NCBI RefSeq assembly: GCF_029543105.1
Contig: NZ_JARQXB010000014.1
Span: forward strand, 1-64,000
DNA: 64,000 bases
Source of the DNA: Stenotrophomonas sp. HITSZ_GD
GTDB taxonomy: Bacteria > Pseudomonadota > Gammaproteobacteria > Xanthomonadales > Xanthomonadaceae
Direction: 5' to 3'
The position numbers were made by a program, and so were the translations under genes. This document shows, piece by piece, positions 37,691-48,256 of this stretch (the first letter of the stretch is position 1; each line of letters begins with the position of its first letter). The notes beneath the pieces were generated by a model that did not search any database, was not told the origin of the DNA, and saw only the letters and a list, made by a program, of their open reading frames with translations.

Positions 37691-38467
37691 ATGCAGCCCG
37701 TCGCGTTCGCTTCCCCCTCGATCCGTTTCGTCCTCGTCGGCACCCAGCACCCCGGCAACATCGGCGCGGCCGCGCGCGCGATGAAGACCATGGGCCTGGG
37801 CCGGCTGGTGCTGGTGGCCCCGGAAAAGGCCCCGGACGACGAGGCCTACCGCCGCTCAGCCGGGGCGGAGGACGTGCTCGATGGCGCGCCCGTCCACGCC
37901 ACGCTCGCCGAGGCGGTGGCCGACTGCACCCTGGTGCTGGGCTGCACCGCGCGCTCGCGCCGGGTGCAGTTGGAGGAACTGCTGCCGGCCGATGCCGCGC
38001 AGCGGGCCGTGGCCCATGCCGCGACCCCGGCCGAGGTGGCGGTGGTGTTCGGCCGCGAGCGCACCGGCCTGACCAACGAGGAGTTGCAGCTGTGCCACGT
38101 GGCCGTGCACATCCCCTCCGACCCGGCCTTCAGCTCGCTCAACCTGGCCGCGGCCGTGCAGGTGCTGGCCTACGAGATGCGCCTGGCGCTGCTGGCGGCC
38201 GGCCAGGCGGCGGCCGCGCCGGCTGCCGAGCCCGGCCTGCGCGAGGGGGCGGCCAGCCATGCGCAGATGGAAGGGCTGTTCGGCCAGTTGGGCGAAACCC
38301 TGGACGACATCGATTTCCACAAGGGCCGCTCGCCCGACTCGGCCATGCGCAAGCTGCGCCGGCTGTTCCTGCGCGCGGCCCTGAGCGAGCAGGAAGTGCG
38401 CCTGCTGCGCGGCATCCTCTCCGACGCCCAGCGGATGGCCATGCTCGCCCGCCGGGACGGCCCCTAA
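37691..38467 (+). CDS. trmJ: tRNA (cytidine/uridine-32-2'-O)-methyltransferase TrmJ
   Basis: This 258-residue SPOUT methyltransferase has the N-terminal VLVGTQHPGNIGAAARAM, FGRERTGLTNEEL in the middle and the knot segment IPSDPAFSSLNLAAAVQVL. The C-terminal tail (DDIDFHKGRSPDSAMRKLRRLF) matches TrmJ. It methylates ribose at position 32 of certain tRNAs. The ATG at 37691 gives the family N-terminus. No operon partner is evident; the next gene begins 60 nt later. Confidence 0.93.
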   Translation: MQPVAFASPSIRFVLVGTQHPGNIGAAARAMKTMGLGRLVLVAPEKAPDDEAYRRSAGAEDVLDGAPVHATLAEAVADCTLVLGCTARSRRVQLEELLPADAAQRAVAHAATPAEVAVVFGRERTGLTNEELQLCHVAVHIPSDPAFSSLNLAAAVQVLAYEMRLALLAAGQAAAAPAAEPGLREGAASHAQMEGLFGQLGETLDDIDFHKGRSPDSAMRKLRRLFLRAALSEQEVRLLRGILSDAQRMAMLARRDGP

Positions 38468-38527
38468 CAGACTGTTGCATGCGTCACGCTTTCGGCTAGG
38501 CTTGGCCGAACGCTTGGGGGGTGTCGG

Positions 38528-39463
38528 TTGACTGCTTCACGCTGGCCGGGTTGGCGATGGCTGTGGGTCACCTGTGGGTGGCTGGTGGCGGGTGCGACGT
38601 TCGACGCCGCCGCTGCCGGGCCTTCCGGGGAGCTGGTGCTGGGGCGCATCAGCGACGACCCCAAGGTCCATTACGAACAATTGAAGCCGCTGCTCGACTA
38701 CGTCGTGCCGCGCATGCACGACGTGGGCATCCGCGAGGGCCGCATCCTGATGGCGCCCGACGCGCAGCGCATGGCCAGCTACCTGCGCCGCGGCCGGGTG
38801 GACTGGGTCACCGAGACCGCCGGCACGGCGATGCTGCTGCAGCAGCGCAGCGGCGCGCGCCCGCTGCTGCTGACCGAGCGCAACGGCGTGCGCGAATACA
38901 GCACGGTGGTCTTCGTGCGCCGCGACGGCCCGGTGCAGCGGCTGGACCAGCTGCAAGGCCACTCGATCGCGCTGCAGAGCACGCTGTCCACCAGTTCCTA
39001 CCTGGTGCCGGTGCTGACCCTGCTGCAGAACGGCCTGCGCCCGGAAATCCTGCTCGGCCCCAAGGACGAGCCGGCGCCGGACGCGGTGGGCTACGTGTTC
39101 GCGCGTTCGGAGTTGAACATCGCCGCCTACGTGCACAAGCGCCTGGTCACCGCCGGCGCCTTCTCCAACCTGGACTGGAACGACGAGCGCCACCTGCCGC
39201 CCTCGTTCAAGCACGATTTCCGCATCATCTACACCACCGAGCCGATCCCGCGCGCGGTGGAGATGGTGCGCGGCGACCTGCCGCCGGCGGTGCAGCGGCG
39301 GCTGCACGAAGTGCTGTTGCAGGCCGCCTCCGACCCGCAGGCCGCCCCGGCGCTGCACAAGTTCTTCGGCACTTCCGGTTTCTACCCCGTCGATCCGGCC
39401 TCGCAACGCGAGCTGGATGCCCTTCGCGAAGGATTGCAGCGCGTGCGGATGCAGGTCGAATGA
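38528..39463 (+). CDS. Periplasmic PhnD-like substrate-binding protein
   Basis: This 311-residue protein has a Trp-rich signal peptide (WLWVTCGWLVAGATFDAAAA). The mature part has features of phosphate/phosphonate-type binding proteins: ELVLGRISDDPKVHYEQLKPLLDYV split across the first lobe, GRVDWVTETAGTA for the ligand-pocket turn, and GYVFARSELNIAAYV. No permease or ATPase is beside it. Its start is a TTG at 38528 behind a G-rich ribosome-binding site. It overlaps the following GGDEF/EAL gene by 4 nt (ATGA), pointing to a signalling rather than a transport role. Confidence 0.78.
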   Translation: MTASRWPGWRWLWVTCGWLVAGATFDAAAAGPSGELVLGRISDDPKVHYEQLKPLLDYVVPRMHDVGIREGRILMAPDAQRMASYLRRGRVDWVTETAGTAMLLQQRSGARPLLLTERNGVREYSTVVFVRRDGPVQRLDQLQGHSIALQSTLSTSSYLVPVLTLLQNGLRPEILLGPKDEPAPDAVGYVFARSELNIAAYVHKRLVTAGAFSNLDWNDERHLPPSFKHDFRIIYTTEPIPRAVEMVRGDLPPAVQRRLHEVLLQAASDPQAAPALHKFFGTSGFYPVDPASQRELDALREGLQRVRMQVE

Positions 39464-41583
39464 ATCGCGTACGTTTCGGGCTGCAGGCCCGCTTCCTGAT
39501 CGTGATGGGCCTGGCGTTCGCGCTGGTGGTCGGCATCCTGTTGCTGCTGCTGCAGCGGCAGACCCGCATGCAGGCCGAGGTGCGCACCCTGAGTGGGGCG
39601 ATCATCCACGACCTGTTCGACCGCAGCCTGCGCTCGCGCGGCGAGGCGCTGGCTACCGAGCTGGCCGACGCGTTGGTCAACCCGCTGTACTACTCGGACC
39701 TGGACCAGGTCGGCGCGCTGGTGCGCAACACCTCGCGCCAGCAGGTGGTCAGCTACGTGCGCGTGTTCGACCGCGAGGGCCGGCTGATCCACGACGGCTC
39801 GGTAGACATTCCCGGCTATGGCCAGCAGATGCAGGACCCGCTCGCCGGGCAGGCCATCGGCACGCGCAAGCTGCTGATGCAGTGGTCCCCGGACGTGCTC
39901 GACGTGACCATGCCGGTGATGATGGGCCAGGAGAAGATCGGCGGCGTCCGCGTGGGCATGTCGCTGGGCCGCGTGCGCCAGCTGGAATCCGGCGCCAACG
40001 AGACCTTGCTCGAACGCCTGGCGGAGGTCGGCAAGCGCGACCTGGGCTGGCTGATGCTGCTGCTGGCCGGGCTGGCGGTGATCGCCACGGTGGTGGCGAT
40101 CTACATCCAGCGCACGCTGGTCGGGCCGATCCGCTGGCTGGCGCAGGCGGCCCGGCAGATCGAAGCCGGCGACTACGCGGTGGAGCGGCGCAGCAGCGAG
40201 CGCAACGACGAGGTCGGCGAGCTGATCCGCGCGTTCGGCCGCATGAGCGAGAGCATCGCCCGGCACGACCGCGAAGTGCGGCACATGGCCTACACCGATG
40301 CGCTGACCGGCCTCACCAACCGCCTGGCTTTCCGCGAGAACCTGGACCACCAGCTGCTGGCCGCGCGCAATTCCGGCCGCCAGCTGGCGCTGCTGTTCGC
40401 CGACATCGACGACTTCAAGCGCGTCAACGACACGCTCGGCCACGAGGCCGGCGACGAGGCGCTGCTGCAGTTCTCCGCGCGCATCCGCGTGGCGGTGGAG
40501 GAGATGGGCGGCGACGAGGCGCTGCTGGCGCGTTTCGGCGGCGACGAATTCGTGATCCTGGTGCAATCCGGCGACGTGCGCGAGTCCGCGCTGAAGCTGG
40601 CCGACCGGCTGGTGGAGGACCTGGGCGAGCCGTTGAAGGTGGAAGGGCGCGAGGTGTTCCTGGGGACCTCCATCGGCATCACGCTGTTCCCGGACGACGC
40701 CCGCGATGCCACCGCGCTGCTGAAGAATGGCGACATCGCCATGTACCAGGCCAAGGTGGCCGGCAAGAACTGCCACCGCGCCTACAACCGCGCGATGGAC
40801 CACGCGGTCGAGCGCCGCGTGCACATGGAGCACGAACTGCGCGGCGCCTGGGAGCGCGGCGAGCTGCGGCTGGTCTACCAGCCGATCTACCGCACCGCCG
40901 ACCGGCAGATGGTCGGCGTGGAGGTGCTGCTGCGCTGGCAGCACCCGGCGCTGGGCGCGATCCCGCCGTCGGTGTTCATCGAGGTCGCCGAGCAAAGTGG
41001 CCTGATCGAGGTGATCGGCCCGAAGGTGTTGCGCGCGGCCTGCCTGGACGCGACCCAATGGCCGCAAGTGCCGGGCGTGGCGCCGCTGTTCGTCTCGGTC
41101 AACGTGTCGCCGCGCCAGCTGCGCAGCGGCGACATGGCCGACACGGTGGCGCGTTGCCTGCGCGACTCCGGCCTGCCGCCGGCGCGGCTGCACCTGGAGC
41201 TGACCGAAACGGCGGTCATCGGCGACGAGATGCTCGCCGCCAGCCTGCTCGACAAGCTGCACCGCATGGGCGTGAAGGTGTGGCTGGACGATTTCGGCAC
41301 CGGTTTCTCGGGCCTGAGCCACCTGCGCCAGGTGCCGGTGGACGGGGTGAAGATCGACAAGAGCTTCGTGGCCGACCTGCAGCGCGATCCGGACGACCTG
41401 GCGCTGACCACCGCGATCATCGCGATGGCGCATTCGCTGGGCATCACCGTGGTGGCCGAGGGGATCGAGCACGAAGTGCAGTACCAGCTGCTGCGTGAGC
41501 GCAAGTGCGACCTGGCGCAGGGCTACTGGTTCAGCCGCCCGCTCAGTTCGATGGACCTGGTGCGGTTGCTGGGCGGGCTGTAG
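39460..41583 (+). CDS. Membrane-bound GGDEF/EAL cyclic-di-GMP enzyme
   Basis: This 707-residue protein has TM1 (residues ~10-30), a periplasmic domain (~31-185), TM2 (~190-212), HAMP (~213-270), GGDEF (~280-440; intact FGGDEF near 360) and EAL (~455-705). The EAL motif reads EVL (488-490, VEVLLRW), a frequent active variant. [27 protein letters not shown] and EGIEHE are kept. It can probably both make and break c-di-GMP, controlled by periplasmic input. It is translationally coupled to the upstream binding protein, as in NspS-MbaA pairs of Vibrio; the analogy is inference. Confidence 0.88.
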   Translation: MNRVRFGLQARFLIVMGLAFALVVGILLLLLQRQTRMQAEVRTLSGAIIHDLFDRSLRSRGEALATELADALVNPLYYSDLDQVGALVRNTSRQQVVSYVRVFDREGRLIHDGSVDIPGYGQQMQDPLAGQAIGTRKLLMQWSPDVLDVTMPVMMGQEKIGGVRVGMSLGRVRQLESGANETLLERLAEVGKRDLGWLMLLLAGLAVIATVVAIYIQRTLVGPIRWLAQAARQIEAGDYAVERRSSERNDEVGELIRAFGRMSESIARHDREVRHMAYTDALTGLTNRLAFRENLDHQLLAARNSGRQLALLFADIDDFKRVNDTLGHEAGDEALLQFSARIRVAVEEMGGDEALLARFGGDEFVILVQSGDVRESALKLADRLVEDLGEPLKVEGREVFLGTSIGITLFPDDARDATALLKNGDIAMYQAKVAGKNCHRAYNRAMDHAVERRVHMEHELRGAWERGELRLVYQPIYRTADRQMVGVEVLLRWQHPALGAIPPSVFIEVAEQSGLIEVIGPKVLRAACLDATQWPQVPGVAPLFVSVNVSPRQLRSGDMADTVARCLRDSGLPPARLHLELTETAVIGDEMLAASLLDKLHRMGVKVWLDDFGTGFSGLSHLRQVPVDGVKIDKSFVADLQRDPDDLALTTAIIAMAHSLGITVVAEGIEHEVQYQLLRERKCDLAQGYWFSRPLSSMDLVRLLGGL

Positions 41584-41640
41584 GCGCGGCGTCCGCCGCG
41601 ACTGCCCTCCGCGAGGGGCGCGGCCGAAGCCGCGTCTACA
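41582..41640. repeat. Degenerate REP-like pair (family B) after the GGDEF/EAL gene
   Basis: TAGGCGCGGCGTCCGCCGCGAC and CGCGGCCGAAGCCGCGTCTACA, arranged head to head, form a stem between two convergent genes. The first overlaps the TAG stop. It may act as a shared terminator. Confidence 0.55.
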
Positions 41641-42658
41641 GCGGCCGCTTGCCGGTGTCGCCCTGGATTTCCCGCACCAGCTTCGGCACGAGGTAGCCGG
41701 ACAGCCGCGCCGCCAGTTCGGCATGCAATGCCCTGGCGCGGGCGTCGTCCACCTCGTAATGCGCCACGCCGGCCACCCGGTCCAGCTGGTGCAGGTAGTA
41801 GGGCAGCACGCCGGCGGCGAAGCTGCGCTCGCTCAGCGCGGCCAGCGTATCGACGTCGTCATTGACCCCGCGCAGCAGCACGGCCTGGTTCAAGAGTTGC
41901 GCGCCGGCCGCGCGCAGGCGCGCCATCGCCGCGTCCACGTCGGCGTCGAATTCGTTGGCGTGGTTGGCGTGGATCACGAACGCCACCGGCCAGGGCAGGG
42001 CGGCCAGCCAGGCGGTCAACTCGGCGTCCACGCGCTCGGGCAGCACCACCGGCAGGCGGCTGTGGATGCGCAGGCGCTTGAGGTGCGGGATCGCCGCCAG
42101 CGCGTCGGTCAGCTCGGCCAGCTTGGGCGTGGCCAGCGAGAGCGGGTCGCCGCCGGAGAGCAGCACTTCCTCGATGCTGGCATCGGCTGCGATCGCCGTT
42201 ACCGCTTCGCGCCAGCCCTCGCGCGCGGCGGTTTCCTCCGCATACGGGAAATGCCGGCGGAAGCAGTAGCGGCAATGCACCGCGCAGCTGCCCGTGGCGA
42301 TCAGCAGGGCACGGCCGCGATATTTCTGGATCACCCCGTTGGCGGTGCGCGCGGCGGCATCGCCCACCGCGTCCAGGCCGAAGCCGGGCACCACGCGCAT
42401 TTCTTCGGTGACCGGCAGCACCTGCCGCAGCAGCGGGTCGGCCGGGTCGCCGTGGCGCATGCGTGCGACAAAGCCGCGCGGCACCCGCAGCGCGAACTGC
42501 GCCGCGGCCGCCTCGTCCAGGCCCACCGTTTCCGCATTCAGGCCCAACAGCGCCAGCAGCTCGCGCGGGTCGCGCACCGCCTCGCGCCACAGCGCCTGCC
42601 AGCGGGCGGCCGGGCGTGCGGGGGGCGGCTGTATGCGGCTGGGGGCTGCGGTTATCAT
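41636..42658 (-). CDS. epmB: EF-P beta-lysylation protein EpmB (lysine 2,3-aminomutase-like)
   Basis: This 340-residue radical-SAM protein has C125-x3-C129-x2-C132 (CAVHCRYC) binding the iron-sulfur cluster. [13 protein letters not shown] and a PLP-site-like region with the C-terminal YYLHQLD follow. EpmB converts lysine to beta-lysine, which EpmA ligates to EF-P. It is divergent from efp, 99 bp apart, which supports the assignment over a free lysine aminomutase. Confidence 0.92.
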   Translation of the reverse strand: MITAAPSRIQPPPARPAARWQALWREAVRDPRELLALLGLNAETVGLDEAAAAQFALRVPRGFVARMRHGDPADPLLRQVLPVTEEMRVVPGFGLDAVGDAAARTANGVIQKYRGRALLIATGSCAVHCRYCFRRHFPYAEETAAREGWREAVTAIAADASIEEVLLSGGDPLSLATPKLAELTDALAAIPHLKRLRIHSRLPVVLPERVDAELTAWLAALPWPVAFVIHANHANEFDADVDAAMARLRAAGAQLLNQAVLLRGVNDDVDTLAALSERSFAAGVLPYYLHQLDRVAGVAHYEVDDARARALHAELAARLSGYLVPKLVREIQGDTGKRPL

Positions 42659-42757
42659 GTCGGGTCTGGAAACAGTACGCCCGCCGGATGGCGGGCACCC
42701 CATTCTACCGGCCGGCCGCTCCGCGCGGCGGTTTTGCCTTATCCGAGGAGTTGCACT

Positions 42758-43324
42758 ATGGCCAGCTATGGCATGAACGACGTCAAGAACGGCATGAAGA
42801 TCCTGGTCAATGCCGAACCGGCGGTCATCACCGACACCGAGTACGTCAAGCCGGGCAAGGGCCAGGCCTTCACCCGCGTCAAGTACCGCCTGATCAAGTC
42901 CGGCCGCGTGCAGGAAATCACCATGAAGTCGACCGACTCGGTGGACGCCGCCGACGTGCTCGACACCGACATGCAGTACCTCTACAGCGACGGCGAGTAC
43001 TGGCACTTCATGCAGCAGGAGACCTTCGAGCAGGTCCAGGCCGACAAGAACGGCATGGGCGGCGCGGAGAAGTGGCTCAAGGGCGAGGAGCAGTGCGTGG
43101 TGACCCTGTGGAACGGCACCCCGATCGCCGTGCAGCCGCCGAACTTCGTCGAGCTGAAGATCACCGAGACCGACCCGGGCGTGCGTGGCGATACCTCCGG
43201 CGGCGGCGGCAAGCCGGCCACGCTGGAAACCGGCGCGGTGGTGCGCGTGCCGCTGTTCGTCGGCCAGGAAGAGGTGATCCGCGTGGACACCCGTTCCGGC
43301 GAATACGTTTCGCGCGTGAAGTAA
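42758..43324 (+). CDS. efp: Translation elongation factor P
   Basis: This 188-residue protein relieves ribosome stalling at polyproline. The modified lysine is K34 in the tip loop KPGKGQAF, the beta-lysylated form used in gammaproteobacteria. The three beta-barrel domains are complete; the C-terminal signature [20 protein letters not shown] is present. The ribosome-binding site GAGGAG precedes the ATG. It is divergent from the modifying enzyme gene. Confidence 0.96.
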   Translation: MASYGMNDVKNGMKILVNAEPAVITDTEYVKPGKGQAFTRVKYRLIKSGRVQEITMKSTDSVDAADVLDTDMQYLYSDGEYWHFMQQETFEQVQADKNGMGGAEKWLKGEEQCVVTLWNGTPIAVQPPNFVELKITETDPGVRGDTSGGGGKPATLETGAVVRVPLFVGQEEVIRVDTRSGEYVSRVK

Positions 43325-43328
43325 GCCC

Positions 43329-43997
43329 ATGAAGGACCTGGGCGTGGTCAAGGAAGAACACGAGGCGGACCTCAAGGACCGCTTTCCGCACGACCGGGTC
43401 GTCTTTTTCAGCGACGCGGTATTCGCCATCGCGATCACGCTGCTGGCGATCGAGCTGAAGCTGCCCGACCGCGAGATGGTCGAGCACCTCGGCGCGGTGG
43501 CCGCCGCAGGCGAGGTGACGGCGCATTTCATCGCCTACTTCATCAGCTTCCTGGTGACCGGCCTGTTCTGGGTCGGCCACATGCAGACCTGGCGCCACGT
43601 GCGCCGGGTCACCGGCGGGCTGGTGTGGTCCACGCTGCTGCAGCTGATGTTCGTGGCGCTGATGCCGCTGGCCACGCGCGAATACTCGGTCTATTTCTCC
43701 AGCCAGAGCCCCGGCCGGCTGGCGTTCTATGCCTTCGTGCTCGCCGGCATCTCGCTGTTCGCCGTGGTGACCCGACAGATGGTGATCCGCCACGAGAACC
43801 TGCGCGAACGCATCGGCGTGGTCGCCACGCGCTGGCTGTTCTGGCGCGGCATGATCCCGCTGATCCTGTTCGCCGTGGCCATTCCCGCCGCCTCCTTCAT
43901 CCCGGTGTGGGCGGGCGGGCTGATGTTCGTGATGATCTTCCCGTGCCTGGCCATCGCCAAGCGCTGGGTGCAGCGGGGCGCGCCGGATGCGGCGTGA
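43329..43997 (+). CDS. TMEM175-family potassium channel
   Basis: This 222-residue membrane protein has six predicted transmembrane helices. The N-terminal signature R23-xxx-F27-S28-D29 (RVVFFSD) is diagnostic, followed by AVFAIAITLLAIEL as the pore helix. Bacterial members are single-repeat tetramers conducting K+. Short intervening loops include HMQTWRHVRR. It starts 4 nt after efp, so co-transcription is likely, though no functional link is known. Confidence 0.87.
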   Translation: MKDLGVVKEEHEADLKDRFPHDRVVFFSDAVFAIAITLLAIELKLPDREMVEHLGAVAAAGEVTAHFIAYFISFLVTGLFWVGHMQTWRHVRRVTGGLVWSTLLQLMFVALMPLATREYSVYFSSQSPGRLAFYAFVLAGISLFAVVTRQMVIRHENLRERIGVVATRWLFWRGMIPLILFAVAIPAASFIPVWAGGLMFVMIFPCLAIAKRWVQRGAPDAA

Positions 43998-44045
43998 CCG
44001 GCTGCGGGTCGTCGTTCCCCCCGATGTTCCCGGAGTCGATCTGCC

Positions 44046-45386
44046 GTGACCTCGCCTGTACCCGAATCCTGTGACCTGCTGATCGAGGCCGCTTTCGTCG
44101 TTCCCATCGAACCCCATGCGGTGGTGCTGGAAGACCACGCCGTGGCCGTGCGCGAGGGTGTCATCGTGGCCGTGCTGCCGCGCGCCGAGGCGCGCGCGCG
44201 CTTCGCCGCGCGCGAAACGGTCTCGCGCCCCGAGGCCGCGCTGATCCCCGGCCTGGTCAACGCGCATACCCACAACCCGATGACGCTGCTGCGCGGCGTC
44301 GCCGACGACCTGCCGCTGATGGTGTGGTTGCAGCAGCACATCTGGCCGGTGGAAGCGGCGGTGATCGGCCCGGAATTCGTTGCCGACGGCACCACCCTGG
44401 CGATCGCCGAGATGCTGCGCGGCGGCACCACCTGCGCCAACGAAAACTACTTCTTCCCCGACGCGCAGGCCGCCGTCTACAAGAAGTACGGCTTCCGCGC
44501 GCTGGTCGGCGCGCCGGTGATCGATTTCCCGACCGCCTGGGCCAAAAGCGACGACGAATACTTCGACCGCGCCGGCGAGCTGCACGACCAGTGGCGCGAC
44601 GACCCGCTGGTGGCCACCGCGTTCGCGCCGCACGCGCCGTATACCGTGAGCGATGCCAGCTTCGAGCGCGTGCGCATGCTGGCCGACCAGCTCGACGTGC
44701 CGGTGCACCTGCACACGCATGAGACCGCGCAGGAAATCGCCGACTCGCTCACCCAGTACGGCCAGCGCCCGCTGGCGCGGCTGGACCGGCTGGGCCTGGT
44801 CAACGACCGCCTGATCGCCGTGCACATGACCCAACTCACCGAAGGCGAGATCCACCTGTGCGCCGAGCGCGGCGTGAGCGTGGTGCATTGCCCGGAATCG
44901 AACCTCAAGCTGGCCTCCGGCTTCTGTCCGGCGTGCGCGCTGGCGCGCGCCGGGGTGAACCTGGCGATCGGCACCGATGGCTGCGCCAGCAACAACGACC
45001 TGGACATGTTCAGCGAGAACCGCACCGCGGCCATCCTCGCCAAGGCCGTGGCCAACGACGCCACCGCGCTGGATGCGGCCACCACGCTGCGCGCGGCCAC
45101 GCTGGGCGGCGCGCGCGCGCTGGGTTTCGGCGAGCGCATCGGCTCCATCGAGGCCGGCAAACAGGCCGACCTGGTGCTGGTGGACCTCTCCGCGCTGGAA
45201 ACCCAGCCGCTGCACCACGTGCTCTCCCAGCTGGTGTACGCCGCCGGCCGCCACCAGGTCAGCGACGTGTGGATCGCCGGCAAGCCCAAGCTGCGTGGCC
45301 GCGTGCTGGTCGACATGGACCCGGACGCGCTGGTCGCCAACGCGCGCCAGTGGCGCGACCGCATCCGCCATCTCCATCCCGCCTGA
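44046..45386 (+). CDS. mtaD: Amidohydrolase, MtaD/TRZ-ATZ type deaminase
   Basis: This 446-residue metal-dependent deaminase has metal ligands in [22 protein letters not shown] and [16 protein letters not shown], plus [12 protein letters not shown], all typical of 5-methylthioadenosine/S-adenosylhomocysteine deaminases. It would remove an amino group from thioadenosine-type by-products of SAM use. Guanine- or triazine-type substrates cannot be excluded. The start is GTG at 44046. It lies 29 nt before ubiG. Confidence 0.82.
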   Translation: MTSPVPESCDLLIEAAFVVPIEPHAVVLEDHAVAVREGVIVAVLPRAEARARFAARETVSRPEAALIPGLVNAHTHNPMTLLRGVADDLPLMVWLQQHIWPVEAAVIGPEFVADGTTLAIAEMLRGGTTCANENYFFPDAQAAVYKKYGFRALVGAPVIDFPTAWAKSDDEYFDRAGELHDQWRDDPLVATAFAPHAPYTVSDASFERVRMLADQLDVPVHLHTHETAQEIADSLTQYGQRPLARLDRLGLVNDRLIAVHMTQLTEGEIHLCAERGVSVVHCPESNLKLASGFCPACALARAGVNLAIGTDGCASNNDLDMFSENRTAAILAKAVANDATALDAATTLRAATLGGARALGFGERIGSIEAGKQADLVLVDLSALETQPLHHVLSQLVYAAGRHQVSDVWIAGKPKLRGRVLVDMDPDALVANARQWRDRIRHLHPA

Positions 45387-45414
45387 TTTCAGGTCGCCGC
45401 ACGGGAACCCGAGC

Positions 45415-46149
45415 ATGAACGCTTCGCGTGAAAACACCTCCCACAACTTCCATCAGGCCGAACTGGACAAGTTCGCCGCGCTCGCCAACCGCTGGTGGGA
45501 CGCCGACGGCCCGCAGAAGCCGCTGCATGCGCTCAACCCGGTGCGGCTGGACTACGTCGCCGCGCGCACGCCGCTGGCCGGCGCGCGCGTGCTCGATGTC
45601 GGCTGCGGCGGCGGGTTGCTGAGCGAGGCGCTGGCCCGCCAGGGCGCGCAGGTCACGGCCATCGACCTGGCGCCGGAGCTGATCAAGGTCGCGCGCCTGC
45701 ACCGGCTCGAATCCGGGCTGGAGGTGGACTACCGCGTGCAGTCGGTGGAAGACCTGGCCGCGGAGGCGCCGGGCAGCTTCGATGCCATCACCTGCATGGA
45801 GATGCTCGAACACGTGCCGCGCCCCGGCGCGATCCTCGACGCCTGCGCCGCGCTGCTCAAGCCGGGTGGGAAGTTGTTCCTGTCCACGCTCAACCGCACG
45901 CCGGCGGCCTTCGCCGTGGCGATCGTCGGTGCCGAGTACGTCGCGCGCCTGCTGCCGCGCGGCACGCACCACTACCAGGATTTCATCAAGCCCTCCGAAC
46001 TGGCCGCCTGGCTGCGCCAATCGAACCTGCAACTGCGCGACGTCAGCGGCCTGGCCTACGAGCCCTGGCGCGGCAGCGCCCGCCTGAGTGCGCGGACCGA
46101 CATCAACTACCTGGCCTGGGCGACCAAGCCGGCGACTCCCGATGCCTGA
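45415..46149 (+). CDS. ubiG: Ubiquinone O-methyltransferase UbiG
   Basis: This 244-residue SAM methyltransferase catalyses both O-methylations in ubiquinone synthesis. The N-terminal [18 protein letters not shown] is diagnostic. The SAM loop [16 protein letters not shown] and [11 protein letters not shown] are intact, and [25 protein letters not shown] contains the family's membrane-associated insertion. It overlaps the downstream phosphatase gene by 8 nt. Confidence 0.95.
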   Translation: MNASRENTSHNFHQAELDKFAALANRWWDADGPQKPLHALNPVRLDYVAARTPLAGARVLDVGCGGGLLSEALARQGAQVTAIDLAPELIKVARLHRLESGLEVDYRVQSVEDLAAEAPGSFDAITCMEMLEHVPRPGAILDACAALLKPGGKLFLSTLNRTPAAFAVAIVGAEYVARLLPRGTHHYQDFIKPSELAAWLRQSNLQLRDVSGLAYEPWRGSARLSARTDINYLAWATKPATPDA

Positions 46150-46831
46150 GGCCGGCGGCGAATTCCCGCGGGCGGTGTTGTTCGACCTGGACGGCACGCT
46201 GCTCGACAGCGCGCCGGACATGCTCGCCACCGCCAACGAGATGCGTGCGGCGCGCGGCGCGCCGCCGCTGGTGCTGGCGCAGTTGCGCCCGGTGGTGTCC
46301 AAGGGCGCGCGGGCGATGCTCGCCGTGGCGTTCCCGCAGTGGGACGCGGCTGAGCGCGACACGCACGTGCCCGAGTTCCTGCAGCGCTACGAAGCGCTGA
46401 TCGGCCGCCACGCCCTGCTGTTCGACGGGGTGGAGACGATGCTGCGCTGCCTGGAGGATGCCGGCAGCCGCTGGGGCATCGTCACCAACAAGCCCGAGTA
46501 CCTGGCGCGGTTGATCCTGCCGCAGCTGGACTGGGAGGCGCGCTGCGCGGTGCTGATCGGCGGCGACAGCCTGCCCGAGCGCAAGCCGCATCCGCTGCCG
46601 CTGCAGGTGGCCTGCGAACGCATGGGCGTGGACGTGCGCGAGACCGTCTACGTCGGCGACGACGAGCGCGATATCCTCGCCGCGCGTGCCGCCGGCATGC
46701 CCTCGGTGGCGGCCCTGTGGGGCTACCGGCTGGCCGAGGACGACCCGTTGTCCTGGCAAGCCGATCGCATGATTGAACAGCCCGCTGCGCTGTGCGCCGC
46801 GTCCGCCTGGCCGGCATCGAACGCCGCCTGA
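46142..46831 (+). CDS. mupP: HAD phosphatase, probable MurNAc-6-P phosphatase (MupP-like)
   Basis: This 229-residue HAD phosphatase has the nucleophile Asp15 in [24 protein letters not shown] follows, close to the Pseudomonas MupP sequence as I recall it. Other motifs are IVTNKPEYL, the KPHPLPL lysine motif and [16 protein letters not shown]. MupP dephosphorylates N-acetylmuramate 6-phosphate in cell-wall recycling. The order ubiG then phosphatase is the Pseudomonas ubiG-mupP order, which supports this over phosphoglycolate phosphatase (Gph), the generic annotation. Confidence 0.75.
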   Translation: MPEAGGEFPRAVLFDLDGTLLDSAPDMLATANEMRAARGAPPLVLAQLRPVVSKGARAMLAVAFPQWDAAERDTHVPEFLQRYEALIGRHALLFDGVETMLRCLEDAGSRWGIVTNKPEYLARLILPQLDWEARCAVLIGGDSLPERKPHPLPLQVACERMGVDVRETVYVGDDERDILAARAAGMPSVAALWGYRLAEDDPLSWQADRMIEQPAALCAASAWPASNAA

Positions 46832-46875
46832 TCTTCTTCGGCCCGCCGGTGCGGGCCCCGTTCCCGGATCCGCGC

Positions 46876-47565
46876 ATGAGCACGACCAGCGCCCTCGACA
46901 GTTTCCTCGACAAATGGCGCGACCGCTGGCCAGAATGGGAAGTGGCCGGGCGCTTCGTGCCGGCCGACCGGCAGCGCGCGACGCTGGCGTGGTTCGCGCT
47001 GCTGCAGGAGTTCGAGGACATCATGAACATCGCCGGCGACCCGCTGCCGGCCGACGCCAAGCTCGCCTGGTGGCAGCAGGAACTGCGCGACTGGAGCGGG
47101 CGCCGTTCGCGGCATCCGCTCGGCCGCGTGCTGGAGCCGGTCGTCGCCCCCTGGGCGCAGCTGGCCGAAAGCCTGCCGGCGATGCAGGAGGCGAGGGCGC
47201 AGCCGCTGTCGCTGGAGGGCGCGCTGGCGGTGCTGCAGCCGTTCGCCGAGGCGGTGGTGGCGGTGGAGGCGGCGCTGTTCGGCCGCGCGCGCGCAGCCAA
47301 CGCCCGGGCAGTGGCCGTGCAGTGGCTTTCCACGCGCGCGGCCAGCGCTGGCGCGGCGGCCGCGCCCGCGGGCGTGAACGTGGAGGCCTGGCGTGGCCAG
47401 CTGCTGGCGCAGTGGCCGCGCAAGGCGGCGCTGGCGCTGCCGCATCGGGTCTGGTCGCGGATGGCGCGCCTGCGTCTTGCACGCGAACACCAGGGGCAAC
47501 CGGCCTGGGCGCCACCGCTGCAACAGCTGTGGCACGCCTGGCGCGCGGCCAGCGGTGGCGCGTGA
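46876..47565 (+). CDS. Hypothetical protein, weakly squalene/phytoene-synthase-like
   Basis: This 229-residue, largely helical, Ala/Arg/Trp-rich protein has TLAWFALLQEFEDIM followed by PLPADAKLAWWQQELRDW, the pattern seen in the first half of squalene/phytoene synthase-fold proteins. The Asp-rich substrate motifs are not clear, so catalysis is doubtful. A GTG at 46792 would add 28 residues overlapping the phosphatase gene. It follows mupP on the same strand. I do not assign a function. Confidence 0.5.
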   Translation: MSTTSALDSFLDKWRDRWPEWEVAGRFVPADRQRATLAWFALLQEFEDIMNIAGDPLPADAKLAWWQQELRDWSGRRSRHPLGRVLEPVVAPWAQLAESLPAMQEARAQPLSLEGALAVLQPFAEAVVAVEAALFGRARAANARAVAVQWLSTRAASAGAAAAPAGVNVEAWRGQLLAQWPRKAALALPHRVWSRMARLRLAREHQGQPAWAPPLQQLWHAWRAASGGA

Positions 47566-47667
47566 CGATACGGTCAAGCGCCGCGGCGTGGCGCTCACGC
47601 CGGCTTTGCGCGGGCTGACCACACTGCGCGGGAAGCCACGCGCCGCGTGGTGACCGGACAACACGCA

Positions 47668-48162
47668 ATGGCGGACGAACGCGAACTGGAAAAGCGCTTC
47701 TGGAAAACCCTCAAGTCGGACCGGACCGTGATGCTGGGCCTGGCGGGCGCACAGGACGGCCACGCGCAGCCGATGACGGCGATGATCGAAGGCGACGAGG
47801 GCGGGCCGATCTGGTTCTTCACCGCGCGCGACAACGGCTTGTTGACGGCGCTCGGCGGCACGGCCGCCAGCGCGAACGCGCAGCTCGTCGGCAAGGGCCA
47901 CGAAGTGTTTGCCAGCATCGCCGGCACGCTGCGGGAGCATACCGACCGCGCGGTGGTCGAGCGGCTGTGGAACCCCTTCATCGCCGCCTGGTACGAGGGA
48001 GGCAAGGACAATCCCAACCTCGCGCTGCTGCGGCTGGATCCCGCGCATGCGCAGGTATGGCTCAACGAGAACAACCTGCTGGCCGGCGTGAAGCTGCTGC
48101 TGGGCGTGGACCCGAAGAAGGACTACGCCGACAAGGTGGCCGATATTCCGCTCAATCGCTGA
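47668..48162 (+). CDS. Flavin-binding general stress protein (split-barrel)
   Basis: This 164-residue protein of the pyridoxamine-phosphate-oxidase-like FMN-binding split-barrel fold has ADERELEKRFWKTLKSDRTV, GPIWFFTARDN and WNPFIAAWYEGGKDNPNLAL, motifs of the general-stress-protein-26 group, of which a Xanthomonas member is known to bind flavin. No enzyme activity can be inferred. ATG 47668 preferred; GTG 47647 is an alternative. Confidence 0.8.
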   Translation: MADERELEKRFWKTLKSDRTVMLGLAGAQDGHAQPMTAMIEGDEGGPIWFFTARDNGLLTALGGTAASANAQLVGKGHEVFASIAGTLREHTDRAVVERLWNPFIAAWYEGGKDNPNLALLRLDPAHAQVWLNENNLLAGVKLLLGVDPKKDYADKVADIPLNR

Positions 48163-48256
48163 GCGTGGCTCCTCATCCCGTCACCGCCGCGCGACTTGGC
48201 GGCGGTGGCGAAGGCTGCTCGTCTCGCGCGAGGCGGACCGTTGCGGCGGGCGGCGG

